64,000 nucleotides of DNA from DATLLJ01 sp035537875 (GCA_035537875.1 DATLLJ010000024.1:8873-72872), one strand, 5' to 3'; counted from the first letter of the stretch, positions 33,108 through 42,544 are shown. Program-made: numbers and translations. The notes: generated from the sequence alone by a model not told the origin.

Positions 33108-35768
33108 CTATTCCGCCTTGAGCGCGGAGACCGGATCCGTCCGCATGGCGCGACGGGCCGGAATCAGGCAGGCGACCGCGGCGACCGCGGCGAGCAGTCC
33201 CAGCGCTGCAACGAAGGTGGCCGGGTCGGACGCCGTAACGCCGTACAGGAAGCCGCGCATGAGCCGCACGATGCCGGCGGCGCCGGCCAGGCCAAGGGCC
33301 ACACCCGCGCCGATGAGCGTGAGGCTGCGGACCGCGACGAGCCGCAGCAGATCCGCGGGGGAAGCGCCGAGGGCCAGCCGAACGCCGAACTCCGGCACCT
33401 GCTGGTTCACGGCATACGACACCACGCCGTAGATGCCAATCGTCGCGAGCACGAGCGCGAGGAGGCCGAGAAACGACATCATCGACGTGGCGAACGCGCT
33501 GGTCAGCATGGCGTCCTTCACGAGCCGGCTCATCGGCTTCACGTGATACACCGGCTGCGACGCGTCGATGCCGGCGAGCGCCGCCAGGATCGACGGCGTC
33601 AGCGCCTCTGGATCGCCTGTCGTGCTGGCCGCGAGCATCATCATGGACTGCGGTGCCTGCTCGAACGGCAGGAAGATCTCCGGAGCTCGCCGTTCATCAA
33701 TCTCGGAATGGCCGACATCGCCGACGACGCCGATGATGGTGCGCCAGGGCGCGCCGTCGCCGAGGCCGAGCCGTATCCGGCGGCCGAGCGGATTGCGATC
33801 GCCGAAGGCCCGGCGGACCAGCGCCCGGTTGACGATCGCGACCAGCGCGGTCGTGCTGCGGTCGCGCGAATCGAAGGCGCGGCCGGCGTGCAGCGGGATC
33901 TCGAGCGCGGTGAAATAGCCGGGCGTCGCCACCCGGTAGTCGGCAGACGGTTCCTGGCCTGGCGCCGGCGGCGGCTCGCCGTCGATGGCGTAGCGGGTGT
34001 CGCCGTTGTAACCGCTGAACGGCAGCACGTTGACGAACCCGGCCGAGCGCACGCCGGGCACTTGTCGCACTCCGGCGAGCGCCTCGTCGACGTACCGGCG
34101 GTACGACGCGGCATCCGGATAGCGATAGTCCGGCAGTGAGATCGTCATCGTCGCCACTTGGCCGGTGGCAAACCCCAGGTCGACCTGTTGCAGCTGCGCG
34201 AAGCTGCGCACGAGCAGCCCCGCGGCGACCAGCATGACCAGCGAAACGGCGACTTCGGCGACGATGAGAGCGGCGCGGAGCCGGTGATGGCCGGGGCCGC
34301 CGGTCCCTCGGCTGCCTTGTTTCAGAGAATCGTTCAAATCGAGTCTGCCCGCGCGCAGGGCGGGCGCCATGCCGAACAGCACGGTGCAGAGCACCACCAG
34401 GCCGATGGTGAATGCCAGGGTCGAGCCGTCGACGCCCAGGTCGAACACGTGCGGCACGGTGGTCCGGACCAGGTCTGGCAGGTTGGCCCGCAGCGCGCGA
34501 AGCGCCCAGAATGCCGCCACGAGCCCCGCCGCGGCTCCCATGAACGCCAGCAACAGGCTCTCGGTCAGCAGTTGGCGGACGATGCGGGCGCGGCCGGCGC
34601 CGAGCGCCGCGCGGACCGCCAGCTCTCGCCCGCGCGTGGTAGCGCGGGCGAGCAGCAGGTTCGCGATGTTCGCACAGACGAGGAACAGTATGAGGGCGAC
34701 CGAGACCGCCAACACGATCAGCGCCGGAGTGACGATGTCGGTGTTGAGCCTGCTCATCTCGATGACGCGCGCCCCGACGCCACGGTTTGTATCCGGATAG
34801 TCGGCGGCGAGCCGATCCATGATGGCTCGCACTTCAGCCTGCGCCCGTTCGTAGCTCACGTCGTCCTTCAGCCGCGCGACGGCCACGACCCAGAGCGGCG
34901 AGCCCCGAGCGGCGGTACCCGGCGTCGTCTTCAGCGCCGTCCAGACTTCACCCTTGTAATTGAAGACCGGGAACTCGAACGTGCGGGGCATCACGCCTAC
35001 GACGCTGTAGGTGCGTTCGTCCAGCCTAATCGCGCTGCCGACAACGGCGGGGTCGGCGCCGAACCGTCGCTGCCAGAGCTGATAGCTCAACACCGCGGCG
35101 TCGGGCGCGTCCGGCGCCCCGTCGCCCGGTTCCAGCGTTCGACCGTAGAGGGGACGGGCGCCCAGCAAGTCGAACGTGGATGCGCCGACGCGATAGGCTT
35201 GCAGCCGTTCCGGGCGCTCCGTGCCGCCGCTGAGATTGGCGTCCCAGTATGCGTAGGCGGCGACCCCATCGAACGACGTGGCCTGCGCCCGGATGTCGTC
35301 CACATCGGCGAGCGGCAGGTTGAATCGCATTTCCTGCGTGGTCTCGTTCCATCCGAGCACGAAGGCCACGCGGTCCGGATCCTGATAGCCGAGCGGCCGG
35401 AGCACGAGCACATTCAACAGGCTGAAGATGGCGGCGTTGACACCGATGCCGAGTGCGAGACCCGTGACCGCGATGACCGTGAATCCCGGCGCCTTGCGCA
35501 GCTGGCGAATGGCGAACCGCACGTCCTGGCGCGCATCCTCGAACCATGTGGCGATGACGGCGTCGAGTGCGCGCTCCCGGTAGGCCAGCGGGTTGCCGAA
35601 CCGCGTTTGGGCGCTTTGCCGCGCATGCTCCGCGGTCAAGCCTGCTCTCCGCCCTTCTTCCTCGATCAGCGCGAGGTGCGTGTCTAATTCCTGTCGAAGC
35701 TCGTCATCGATGCGCGACCGCCGCACGACGTTCCAGAGCCGGCGGAGAGGTGACACGATTGCTTTCAC
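33108..35768 (-). CDS. ADOP/MacB-type ABC transporter permease
   Basis: An 886-residue permease of the acidobacterial duplicated orphan permease type. It begins with a soluble segment (IDDELRQELDTHLALIEEEG), then TM1 (FTVIAVTGLALGIGVNAAIF), a MacB periplasmic core, an FtsX block (about 395-530) and a second core plus FtsX block ending GVTASDPATFVAALGLLAAVAAVACLIPARRAMRTDPVSALKAE. No ATP-binding subunit is adjacent, which is normal for the group. GTG 35768 overlaps the padR stop (GTGA), so production is coupled to the regulator. Probably exports or handles a small toxic molecule; unproven. Confidence 0.9.
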   Translation of the reverse strand: MKAIVSPLRRLWNVVRRSRIDDELRQELDTHLALIEEEGRRAGLTAEHARQSAQTRFGNPLAYRERALDAVIATWFEDARQDVRFAIRQLRKAPGFTVIAVTGLALGIGVNAAIFSLLNVLVLRPLGYQDPDRVAFVLGWNETTQEMRFNLPLADVDDIRAQATSFDGVAAYAYWDANLSGGTERPERLQAYRVGASTFDLLGARPLYGRTLEPGDGAPDAPDAAVLSYQLWQRRFGADPAVVGSAIRLDERTYSVVGVMPRTFEFPVFNYKGEVWTALKTTPGTAARGSPLWVVAVARLKDDVSYERAQAEVRAIMDRLAADYPDTNRGVGARVIEMSRLNTDIVTPALIVLAVSVALILFLVCANIANLLLARATTRGRELAVRAALGAGRARIVRQLLTESLLLAFMGAAAGLVAAFWALRALRANLPDLVRTTVPHVFDLGVDGSTLAFTIGLVVLCTVLFGMAPALRAGRLDLNDSLKQGSRGTGGPGHHRLRAALIVAEVAVSLVMLVAAGLLVRSFAQLQQVDLGFATGQVATMTISLPDYRYPDAASYRRYVDEALAGVRQVPGVRSAGFVNVLPFSGYNGDTRYAIDGEPPPAPGQEPSADYRVATPGYFTALEIPLHAGRAFDSRDRSTTALVAIVNRALVRRAFGDRNPLGRRIRLGLGDGAPWRTIIGVVGDVGHSEIDERRAPEIFLPFEQAPQSMMMLAASTTGDPEALTPSILAALAGIDASQPVYHVKPMSRLVKDAMLTSAFATSMMSFLGLLALVLATIGIYGVVSYAVNQQVPEFGVRLALGASPADLLRLVAVRSLTLIGAGVALGLAGAAGIVRLMRGFLYGVTASDPATFVAALGLLAAVAAVACLIPARRAMRTDPVSALKAE

Positions 35769-36100
35769 GCGAACCGCAAAGCTCTGCCGACTGCCTCGGT
35801 CAGCTCCAGCCAGCGCCGCTCTTCTGCCTCGAGCTGGCGTCGTCCCACGGGCGTAATCGTATAGAAGCGCGCCTTTCGGCCGGTATCCGTGGTTCCCCAC
35901 TCGGCGCGAAGCCATTTCTCGTGGGTCATGCGTTGCAGGGCCGGATACAGCGACCCCTCCTCGATTCGCAGGGAATCGTCGGTCGCGCGATGGATTCGCT
36001 GTGCGATGGCATAGCCATGCTGCGCTCCTGATCGAGCGAGGACGTTGAGAATCAGCAGGTCGAGCGTGCCTTGCAGCCGGTCATTCGCATGCTTGGGCAT
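35765..36100 (-). CDS. PadR-family transcriptional regulator
   Basis: 111 residues with the winged-helix PadR fold: QGTLDLLILNVLARSGAQHGYAIAQRI, RIEEGSLYPALQRMTHEKWLRAEWG and FYTITPVGRRQLEAEERRW. It overlaps the ADOP gene by four bases, the standard acidobacterial operon. A 30-bp palindrome begins three bases upstream of its ATG, so it very likely represses its own operon until a ligand is present. Confidence 0.93.
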   Translation of the reverse strand: MPKHANDRLQGTLDLLILNVLARSGAQHGYAIAQRIHRATDDSLRIEEGSLYPALQRMTHEKWLRAEWGTTDTGRKARFYTITPVGRRQLEAEERRWLELTEAVGRALRFA

Positions 36101-36102
36101 AT

Positions 36103-36132
36103 CTACAGCCAGCTATGTATAGCTGGCTGTAG
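36103..36132. promoter_or_regulatory. Palindromic operator of the padR-ADOP operon
   Basis: CTACAGCCAGCTA and its exact complement flank a 4-bp centre, directly upstream of the padR start codon. No Shine-Dalgarno is present, so the palindrome may overlap the promoter of a leaderless transcript. PadR proteins bind such dyads as dimers; its use here as an operator is inference from position and perfect symmetry. Confidence 0.75.
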
Positions 36133-36180
36133 TCTCGTCTGATTCACCAACAATTGTCAAGACGCGACTGGGCAGAAAGC

Positions 36181-36384
36181 TTATGTGAAGGCGAAGACGT
36201 GAGCATCGATCCGATGCATGAGGGCAAATCGCTCCGGCGCGATGCTTCGGAGTAAGGCGTCGTGATCTCGATCAAAGGCCTCGACCTGCTCGGGACGAAG
36301 TGACGCGCCAACTCCGCGGAGCGCACGCATTCGCCCACGCCACTCCTCGCGCGTGAACCAGATCGCCTCGTCGTTCGATCGTCG
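36181..36384 (-). pseudogene. SAM-dependent methyltransferase, C-terminal stub
   Basis: The minus frame reads NDEAIWFTREEWRGRMRALRG, then GASLRPEQVEAFDRDHDALL and RIDAHVFAFT to a TAA at 36181-36183. This resembles the last 60 residues of a common class I methyltransferase. A stop lies immediately upstream and the SAM-binding part is absent. A neighbouring hairpin terminator borders it. I infer a gene fragment. Confidence 0.5.
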
Positions 36385-36389
36385 TCAAA

Positions 36390-36419
36390 GCCCCTGGCGA
36401 AGAGCGATACGCCAGGGGC
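36390..36419 (-). terminator. Intrinsic terminator after the esterase-like gene
   Basis: On the minus strand GCCCCTGGCG and CGCCAGGGGC form a perfect 10-bp stem with a 10-nt loop, followed by CTTTG. It lies 7 nt after the stop codon of the 36427-37941 gene. Confidence 0.7.
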
Positions 36420-36426
36420 CTATCGA

Positions 36427-37941
36427 TCACGGCTCGCGAACTTCGGCTTTCACTTTCTTGGCATCTGACTCGGTCAGCCACCGTTCCTTCATCAGCCGAT
36501 CGATGGCCTCGTTGAACTTCGCAGTGTATTTTGCAGAGGAACCGTACACTGTTTCCAGGCGTTGCCAACTGAACTCGTCCTTGTGACCGAGATTGCCGCA
36601 CGTGCCCGGCCCCTGAGTGGACGCGAAGTACGTGGCTGTCGGAACGTCAAGATAGGGACTGCGGACCCCGCCAATGGCGTTTCCAAACTGATCGGTTGCC
36701 AGGGCGGCCTGGGGTGTTCCGCCGTTCTTGACCTCGATACGCGCGGCCTTCGGTGCTGGAATGCCGTCCCGCACCCAGCGGTCCAGATTGGCAAATGCCG
36801 CGTCCACCGTGTAGCGCATGACCGGAAATTCCATGAGCGGAATTTCCGGCGTGCATTGCTCACCAAACGGCCAGAACGCCAGGAAGGGCTGGGTGCCCAG
36901 GGCCGTTTGCTCCTTCAACGACGGGATGTGCCGGTAAAACGCGGCATCGGCATGCGGCGCGCCAGCCACCTCGTACAGTCGATACGCGTCGCCGCGTTCA
37001 TCGCTGTCGGCTCGACGCCGCTGATACGTGCCGAGCACGTCGGTCTGGGCGACGATCCGGATGACCGGAACGCCTGCGTTCCTGGTGATCTGCCTCGCAT
37101 CGGTCGCCGCCGGGGCAGCCGCACACTGATTGATGCGCGCGAGACCGGCGTACCGGTGGATGACGAAGCCGTCGTAGACGGGTCGGCCGTTCGCCAGCCT
37201 GGCGTGCGGGTGCACGGCCGTGACATAGGTCGGCAGCTCGCCGCCGTGCGACGTGGCGTAGAGCCGCTCGACGCGGAAGCCCGCGAGCGGAGCCCCGCCG
37301 CTTTTGAGCAGCGCCCCCACCTGACTGATCATGTCCCACCGCAGACCCTCTTCCGAGCTCGATGCGGGGCGATCGGGTGCGCACGCGACGCCCGGCGCCG
37401 GGTTCGCGAACGACAACGGAGCGTACCGGGTCGCGTTGAACTGCTTCAGCGCGTCGACGGCGGCAGGCACGTACGTCAGCAGGACCCACGCATCCCCTTT
37501 CTCGAGGAAATGATCGTAGGAAAGCGACCAGGTGAAACCCCAGTCATATCGGCGGGCGTTGTTCCCCATCTCGACGATCGCCGTGCCGCTGAACCTGGCG
37601 GGATCGGCGGGACGCCGGACGAGGATGCGCGTGGTGTAGGGCGCGTTCGGCATCTTGACCGTGAGACTGCCGTCCGCGTTCCAGTCGTAGACGTTCGCGG
37701 CGCCGCTGACGAAGAATTCCTCTTCGACGTACCCACGCGCGGGGAGATCGACCACGTCCTGAAGCTTGGAGGCTGCCATCGACGGGTACGAATCGGCGGT
37801 CACGGGAATGGGACCGGTGACCTTGGGGATTACCACCGGCGTGCCGCTGCGGCTTTCCTGCGCATCCATCGTGGCGGCACAGAAGAAGACGATTGCCGCC
37901 ATCGGCGGGATCAACCAGTGTGGTGTCCGGGCACGAGACAT
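36427..37941 (-). CDS. Alpha/beta hydrolase-domain exported protein (Abhydrolase_10)
   Basis: 504 residues with a signal peptide ending TMDAQ. Characteristic segments are LPARGYVEEEFFVSGAANVYDW, YTTRILVRRPADPARFSGTAIVEMGNN, ATSHGGELPTYVTAVHP, which sits where a hydrolase nucleophile elbow would be but has SHGG instead of the usual GxSxG, and the C-terminal PHADAAFYRH containing a likely catalytic histidine. The family is annotated as hydrolase without proven substrate. GGAGGAGAC precedes ATG 37941. A terminator follows. The neighbouring cytochrome-like gene upstream is broken. Confidence 0.78.
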   Translation of the reverse strand: MSRARTPHWLIPPMAAIVFFCAATMDAQESRSGTPVVIPKVTGPIPVTADSYPSMAASKLQDVVDLPARGYVEEEFFVSGAANVYDWNADGSLTVKMPNAPYTTRILVRRPADPARFSGTAIVEMGNNARRYDWGFTWSLSYDHFLEKGDAWVLLTYVPAAVDALKQFNATRYAPLSFANPAPGVACAPDRPASSSEEGLRWDMISQVGALLKSGGAPLAGFRVERLYATSHGGELPTYVTAVHPHARLANGRPVYDGFVIHRYAGLARINQCAAAPAATDARQITRNAGVPVIRIVAQTDVLGTYQRRRADSDERGDAYRLYEVAGAPHADAAFYRHIPSLKEQTALGTQPFLAFWPFGEQCTPEIPLMEFPVMRYTVDAAFANLDRWVRDGIPAPKAARIEVKNGGTPQAALATDQFGNAIGGVRSPYLDVPTATYFASTQGPGTCGNLGHKDEFSWQRLETVYGSSAKYTAKFNEAIDRLMKERWLTESDAKKVKAEVREP

Positions 37942-37984
37942 GTCTCTCCTCCAGGAATCTGGGCCCGAAGGCCACGTGTTCCTT

Positions 37985-38339
37985 CTAGGGCCGAATGACG
38001 GCACGCAGATACGTCAGGATCGACGCGAGTTCACCGTCAGTATAAGAGCCAATCACTGAAGAGTGCTGCCACGAGCTTCCATCCGTGAATGTCACCGATG
38101 CCGGAGCGGCCGTTCGCAGCACCGGCGGCGGGGTGGTCAAATCGTAGTAGATCGCCGACCTGCTCGCGTTGCTCACAAGCAGCGCGGGCATCGTTTCGCC
38201 CGCTGCCGAGGCGGTCACGACGCCTGGCGTCACCAGTTGCCGCGTCCGCACCTGTCGCGCCGCTCGAATCAGGCGCCTGCGACCGCGCCGGCGCAACGGC
38301 GACCAGCGCGGAGATCAATAGAGTCGCAACAGGTCGCAC
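37985..38339 (-). pseudogene. Cytochrome-like secreted protein, frameshifted
   Basis: One frame gives a signal peptide (VRPVATLLISALVAVAPARSQ, GTG at 38339 after GGAGG), and another, starting near residue 30, gives GVVTASAAGETMPALLVSN, VTFTDGSSWQHSSVIGSYTDGELASILTYLRAV. The second part resembles the tail of cytochromes c that accompany quinoproteins, but no CXXCH occurs in either frame. A single-base shift near 38255 would join them. I infer a decayed or sequence-error-broken gene. Confidence 0.45.
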
Positions 38340-38354
38340 CCGGCCCAAGCCTCC

Positions 38355-38372
38355 AGCCTCTAACCTCCAGCC
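38355..38372. repeat. AGCCTCTAACCTCCAGCC repeat, copy 1
   Basis: Eighteen bases identical to 40185-40202, within a longer degenerate run of CTCYAGCC units (about 38344-38386). It lies just beyond the stop codon of the 38389-40140 gene on the minus strand. Confidence 0.8.
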
Positions 38373-38388
38373 CCCAGCCTCTACTCCA

Positions 38389-40140
38389 TCACAGAAGTAT
38401 CCATCCGTATCGCGTGAGCGTCGGCTCCACGTCCAACGCGGCGTACTGGTCCTTGATCCTCGAGAGGTTGTCGGCCTTGAACGGGGGCAGCTCCAGAACC
38501 TTCTTCAGCTCGTTGGGGATGCGCTGTTCGTAGTCTTTGGGCACCGGCTTGAACTGTTCCTGCAGGTTGCCCGAGACGCCAATGCCGTACAGCCTGGCTG
38601 AATTGAGGCCGAGGATCTTGCGCTTCGCGTCTTGAGTGAGCTCCGGGTAGCCGTACTTCTTCCGCAGGTCCTCGGGGATCTGGAACCGCCAGAGCGCGTC
38701 GATCTGCCACTGCGGCGATCCGTACCAGACAGAATCGGAGCCGAACACGATGCGGTCCGGACCCAGGAACTTCATCAGCTGTCCCATGATGTGGGCCGCG
38801 ACCGTCGGAAACGTCACGATGGAAGATGCCCACGTCGTGCCGATTTCCGCATACGTGTTCCGGTACGGCGCCACCAGCTGCGCATACTCCGTCGTCCAAC
38901 TGATATCGGGCACGCCGCCACGCAGCCGGCCGGACTTGACTTCGTCGAGCGCCTCGCCCATGAAGAACGGCGGCCGGATGCACGAGTGGTACGTGATGAA
39001 GTTGAGGTTCGGCCAGTCGCGGGCGGTTTTGGGTAGATCGGCGGGGTGACCGATTTCCGGCCGGACCGGCTCACCATTTGTCAGGCCCTTGTGGACGCAG
39101 ATGTTGTTGAACCCGGGTTTCTGCCCCTTCAGTTTTGGATACGTGTTGTTGATGAGCTCAAAGGTCGGGTAGGCCACCGCTTCGTCGTCGTGGCGCCACT
39201 GCCGCATCGGACTCATCGGATCGGTGTCGATCTTCGCCGCATTCGAAATGTTGTAGCCCTTCCACGAGTCGGGTTTGTTCTGGTCGATCTGCTCCCGGAT
39301 GAAGTCCAGATTGCCCCTGCCCACGTAGAGCAGACCGTGCGCCAGCATCCGCGGCGACCCCGAGATGTTGTTCACGAAGTCTCGCGCGGCCGCCGTCTGC
39401 GCGGCCGTCAGCATTTCGCCCGCCATCGCTTCCCGCGCGTTTCGCGGCGCTCGAGGCTTCTCCCCGTCAACGCTGACGACGCTCGCGGTGACGTTGCTCA
39501 AGAGCCCGACCGTCACCTGGCTGTCCAGATAGACGTCCTTCATGAACTGCACGAGGAGGAAGTTGTCGGGTGTGTTCGGCAATCCAACGAGCGCCGGGTT
39601 CCAGACACCCCAGGCCTCGCCTCGCTCGTCCACAGCATTCGTGGGGTTGAATTGATTGGCCTTCCCTCCGGACGATGGGCCCTGGGACAGCGACCGCAGG
39701 CCCATTCCGACTGCTCCACGTGTGCCGCGCACGAAATGGAGCTGGTCGTCGAAGACAAAGAGGTCGCGGGGCGTCCCGGCCTGTGCGAAGGCAGCGGGCT
39801 CGAACATCTCGATTGGATCCACGTCGAAGAACCGACCGAAGACCTCGTTCATCGCCAGAAGCGCCGCGGCGGTGCCGCCGCTGCTCTTCAGGAATCGCCG
39901 CCGGCTCACACCCAGCTCTTTGCTGGCGAGCGCCGACAGTTCCTGGATCCGCGCCTCGACCTGTTTCTGCTTCTCGGTCTGCGGAACCGGCATGTATTCG
40001 CCGTTGGAGATCATGCGGGTCGGGATCGGCGACGGGATCGGTTCGCCTTCGTAGGCCCTCGCACACCTGGCGACCTGCTCCTCGTCCAGGAACCCGCGGT
40101 CGTCTTCCCACGAACGTCCTTCTTCATGCCATCTGGCCAT
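38389..40140 (-). CDS. Amidohydrolase-family protein (Amidohydro_2)
   Basis: 583 residues. An N-terminal cytoplasm-like segment is followed by an internal Tat-type motif (VSRRRFLKSSGGTAAALLA, about 80-97). The barrel has LFVFDDQLHFVRG, NICVHKGL, FITYHSC and FGSDSVWYGSPQW, the terminal aspartate site of the Amidohydro_2 group, whose members decarboxylate or hydrolyse ring compounds with one metal. The first barrel motif reads DDQLH instead of the usual DxHxH, so activity is uncertain. It is flanked at both ends by the AGCCTCTAACCTCC repeat. Confidence 0.8.
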   Translation of the reverse strand: MARWHEEGRSWEDDRGFLDEEQVARCARAYEGEPIPSPIPTRMISNGEYMPVPQTEKQKQVEARIQELSALASKELGVSRRRFLKSSGGTAAALLAMNEVFGRFFDVDPIEMFEPAAFAQAGTPRDLFVFDDQLHFVRGTRGAVGMGLRSLSQGPSSGGKANQFNPTNAVDERGEAWGVWNPALVGLPNTPDNFLLVQFMKDVYLDSQVTVGLLSNVTASVVSVDGEKPRAPRNAREAMAGEMLTAAQTAAARDFVNNISGSPRMLAHGLLYVGRGNLDFIREQIDQNKPDSWKGYNISNAAKIDTDPMSPMRQWRHDDEAVAYPTFELINNTYPKLKGQKPGFNNICVHKGLTNGEPVRPEIGHPADLPKTARDWPNLNFITYHSCIRPPFFMGEALDEVKSGRLRGGVPDISWTTEYAQLVAPYRNTYAEIGTTWASSIVTFPTVAAHIMGQLMKFLGPDRIVFGSDSVWYGSPQWQIDALWRFQIPEDLRKKYGYPELTQDAKRKILGLNSARLYGIGVSGNLQEQFKPVPKDYEQRIPNELKKVLELPPFKADNLSRIKDQYAALDVEPTLTRYGWILL

Positions 40141-40184
40141 CGGCGTTTCCTCATGTGCCTTCGTAGCCCTGTCCCCTAACCTCT

Positions 40185-40202
40185 AGCCTCTAACCTCCAG
40201 CC
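40185..40202. repeat. AGCCTCTAACCTCCAGCC repeat, copy 2
   Basis: Identical to 38355-38372 over 18 bases, inside a degenerate run (about 40170-40210). It lies just beyond the stop codon of the PQQ gene at 40212 on the minus strand. Confidence 0.8.
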
Positions 40203-40211
40203 TCTGCTCTG

Positions 40212-41966
40212 TCACGGCAACGCAAAAACGTACAGCGCATTGTATTGGCGGGTCGGCTGAATGCCGGCCTGCGAGATCAGCCCACCCGTCAGCAACCCCT
40301 CGCCCGTCAGCACCGCCACGTATTGCTTGCCGTTCACCGCGTACGTGATGGTGCTGTTCTGGATCGTGCCGCCAAGCGTGGTCTCCCACACCATCTCTCC
40401 GCTGCGCGCATCGAACGCCCTGAACTTCTGGTCCAGATCTCCCCAGAACACCAGGTTTCCCGCTGTGGCGACCGCGGCGCCCTGGCCTGGCGCCCGCCCC
40501 TTGTAGATGTGGCGGATTTCACCGGTTGCCACGTTGATTCTCGCGAGCCCCGCAAACTCGTCGGGCTTCGAGCCGGGGCGGGGAATGCCGACGCGTCGTT
40601 CCGGCACCGCCGGCTGTCCTCCCGAGGCGGGGACGGCGGCGGTCATGTCGAGGCAGTTGTTGTTATACGGAACAAAGAGGGAATTGACACCAGGGTGGTA
40701 CGTCATCGGCCAGTAGCTCTTCGTGTTCCAGAAACAGACCGTGCGACGCTTGCCGGGCGCATCGACGAGCACACTCTCGTTGATGAAGGTCTGGCCCGTC
40801 TTCACATCGATCTTCGAGATGAGAAATTCCGGAACGTCGTACGGAAACGGCGTCGCCCACAGGAACTGGCCCGTCTGCCGATCGAGCGACCACACACCTC
40901 CGCCTTCGCCCACGTTCATGGCGACATCACGCGGCTGATCACGGGGAACGTCAGGATTGATCCACTTGACGAATTTCGGATCGGGGTTGACGGTCGTTCG
41001 CAGCAGCACCCGTTCGTTGGTGTAGTCCAGGTCCCAGTCGTCGCCGGGCAGGTGCTGGTAGTACCAGACGAGCTTGCCGGTGTCGGGATTCAGGGCGACG
41101 GTGGAGTTGCTGTACAGATCGGCTGGCGCCGACAGCGGGATCGCGCGCGCATTCCCGCCGTGCCGGTCGGCCCGGGTATTCGGCATCGGGTTGGCGATGC
41201 CCCAGAAAACCAGCCGGCGCACCGGGTCGTAGCCGCCTGCGAGACCCCACGGCGACGCGAGCCGTCCTCCCGGCGGCGAACCTCCCCACGTCTCGTCGCC
41301 TGGCTCGCCGGCGGCCGGCACCGTGTAGAAGCGCCAGACTTCTTTTCCGCTCTTCGCATCGTGCGCCGAGATGTAGCAGTTGTCGCGCTCGGTGCCGCAC
41401 GCGCGGCCCGAAAGCACTTTGCCGTCGGCCACGATGACGCCCGACGTGAGATTTCCACTCGACTTGGTTTCCCATCTCACCGCGCCGGTGCGCGCGTCGA
41501 GCGCCACGATGAAGCCGTCCGGAGACGAGTAATACACCATGTCGTCGTAGATGGCGATCGCCTTCGTCCTGCTCGTACCCGACGGCCGCTTGTGTTCCCA
41601 AATGGTCGCGCCGGTCGTTCCATCGATGGCGAGCACGCTCGCGCCGGGCGCGACCAGGTAGATCACTCCCCGGTAGACAATCGGAATGCTTTCCTGAGCG
41701 CCGGTGCCAAGCTCCTTTTTGAAAACCTGACGGAGCTGACTGACGTTCTGGCGGCTGATCTGGTCGAGCGGGCTGAATCGCTGCGCGTCGTGAGTGCGGC
41801 TGTACATCAACCAGTCGTCGGGTCCGGGATTCTCGAGCATCGCCTGTGTTACGGGCGTAAAATCCGCGACGCCGACCTGTGCACCCGACGCCGGCGACAG
41901 CGCGAGCAGCGCTACGACAGTGAGGGCGCACATGCCCCGGGCCCTCAGCGCCAAGCCATGAGCCAT
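40212..41966 (-). CDS. PQQ-dependent dehydrogenase-like quinoprotein
   Basis: 584 residues with a signal peptide ending ASGAQ and propeller W-motifs AIDGTTGATIWEH, ALDARTGAVRWET, AHDAKSGKEVWRF, ALNPDTGKLVWYY, SLDRQTGQFLW and AFDARSGEMVWET. It resembles the type I alcohol dehydrogenases but lacks the vicinal Cys-Cys pair seen in the 11737 gene; the nearest cysteines are ACGTERDNC. Periplasmic oxidation of an alcohol or polyol is likely. GGAGGATCTC precedes ATG 41966. A DUF6152-type gene lies 75 nt upstream in the same direction. Confidence 0.88.
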   Translation of the reverse strand: MAHGLALRARGMCALTVVALLALSPASGAQVGVADFTPVTQAMLENPGPDDWLMYSRTHDAQRFSPLDQISRQNVSQLRQVFKKELGTGAQESIPIVYRGVIYLVAPGASVLAIDGTTGATIWEHKRPSGTSRTKAIAIYDDMVYYSSPDGFIVALDARTGAVRWETKSSGNLTSGVIVADGKVLSGRACGTERDNCYISAHDAKSGKEVWRFYTVPAAGEPGDETWGGSPPGGRLASPWGLAGGYDPVRRLVFWGIANPMPNTRADRHGGNARAIPLSAPADLYSNSTVALNPDTGKLVWYYQHLPGDDWDLDYTNERVLLRTTVNPDPKFVKWINPDVPRDQPRDVAMNVGEGGGVWSLDRQTGQFLWATPFPYDVPEFLISKIDVKTGQTFINESVLVDAPGKRRTVCFWNTKSYWPMTYHPGVNSLFVPYNNNCLDMTAAVPASGGQPAVPERRVGIPRPGSKPDEFAGLARINVATGEIRHIYKGRAPGQGAAVATAGNLVFWGDLDQKFRAFDARSGEMVWETTLGGTIQNSTITYAVNGKQYVAVLTGEGLLTGGLISQAGIQPTRQYNALYVFALP

Positions 41967-42041
41967 GAGATCCTCCGTTCTCTGCGAGAGTCTACCGCGC
42001 GTCCAGGCCCGCCCTGCATCCGGCGTCAAGCCCCACGACGC

Positions 42042-42449
42042 TTATGGGGCATTTCCCTCGCTTGAACCGGCGAACAGCTTCTTCCCGCTGTCGAGAAGCG
42101 TGACGGATCTGGCATTCGCGAGCTTGGTTCCATCTTTGGCCAGCGTGCCCACTACGGTCACGACGTCGTCGAGCTTCAGCGAGTTCCGTGTCCAGCCAAG
42201 CCGCATGAGAACATTCGGGCTGCCCATCTCAAGGGCCCAGTTCGTGACGTTCCCCGTTTTCTCATCGGTGACGTCGATGTGAAAATAGATGTGCGGATTC
42301 GCCCACTCCACCCTGGTGACTTTTCCTGTCAGCGTCATGACCTTGGTACTGTCGTATTGGGCTGCGAACGAGTGGTGGGCCGAAGCCGACGTCGCAACCA
42401 GAAGAGTGCTGAACCCAAGGGCGCATGAAGCGTACACTCCAAATCTCAT
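42042..42449 (-). CDS. DUF6152-type small secreted protein
   Basis: 135 residues; signal peptide ends ASAHHSF. Domain marks: LTGKVTRVEWANPHIYFHIDV, NWALEMGSPNVLMRLGWTRNSLKLDDVVTVVG. Divergent from a WEGDTLV-family gene at 42545 (95 nt between starts) and upstream of a PQQ gene on its own strand, so a shared promoter region may control all three. Confidence 0.8.
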   Translation of the reverse strand: MRFGVYASCALGFSTLLVATSASAHHSFAAQYDSTKVMTLTGKVTRVEWANPHIYFHIDVTDEKTGNVTNWALEMGSPNVLMRLGWTRNSLKLDDVVTVVGTLAKDGTKLANARSVTLLDSGKKLFAGSSEGNAP

Positions 42450-42544
42450 TGCACCTCCGCACTCGGTTCGTCCGCGAACGGTACTTGCATTCCGCGAGGT
42501 CTGTCAAAGGTTTTGAAGTGTAGAATCCCGAGGGGAGACGCCGC

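Noticed and set aside
34158..35687. A 509-codon plus-strand open frame
   Set aside because: It is antisense to the ADOP permease and compositionally a shadow.
40245..42065. A 606-codon plus-strand open frame
   Set aside because: It is antisense to a clear PQQ dehydrogenase and has shadow-type composition.
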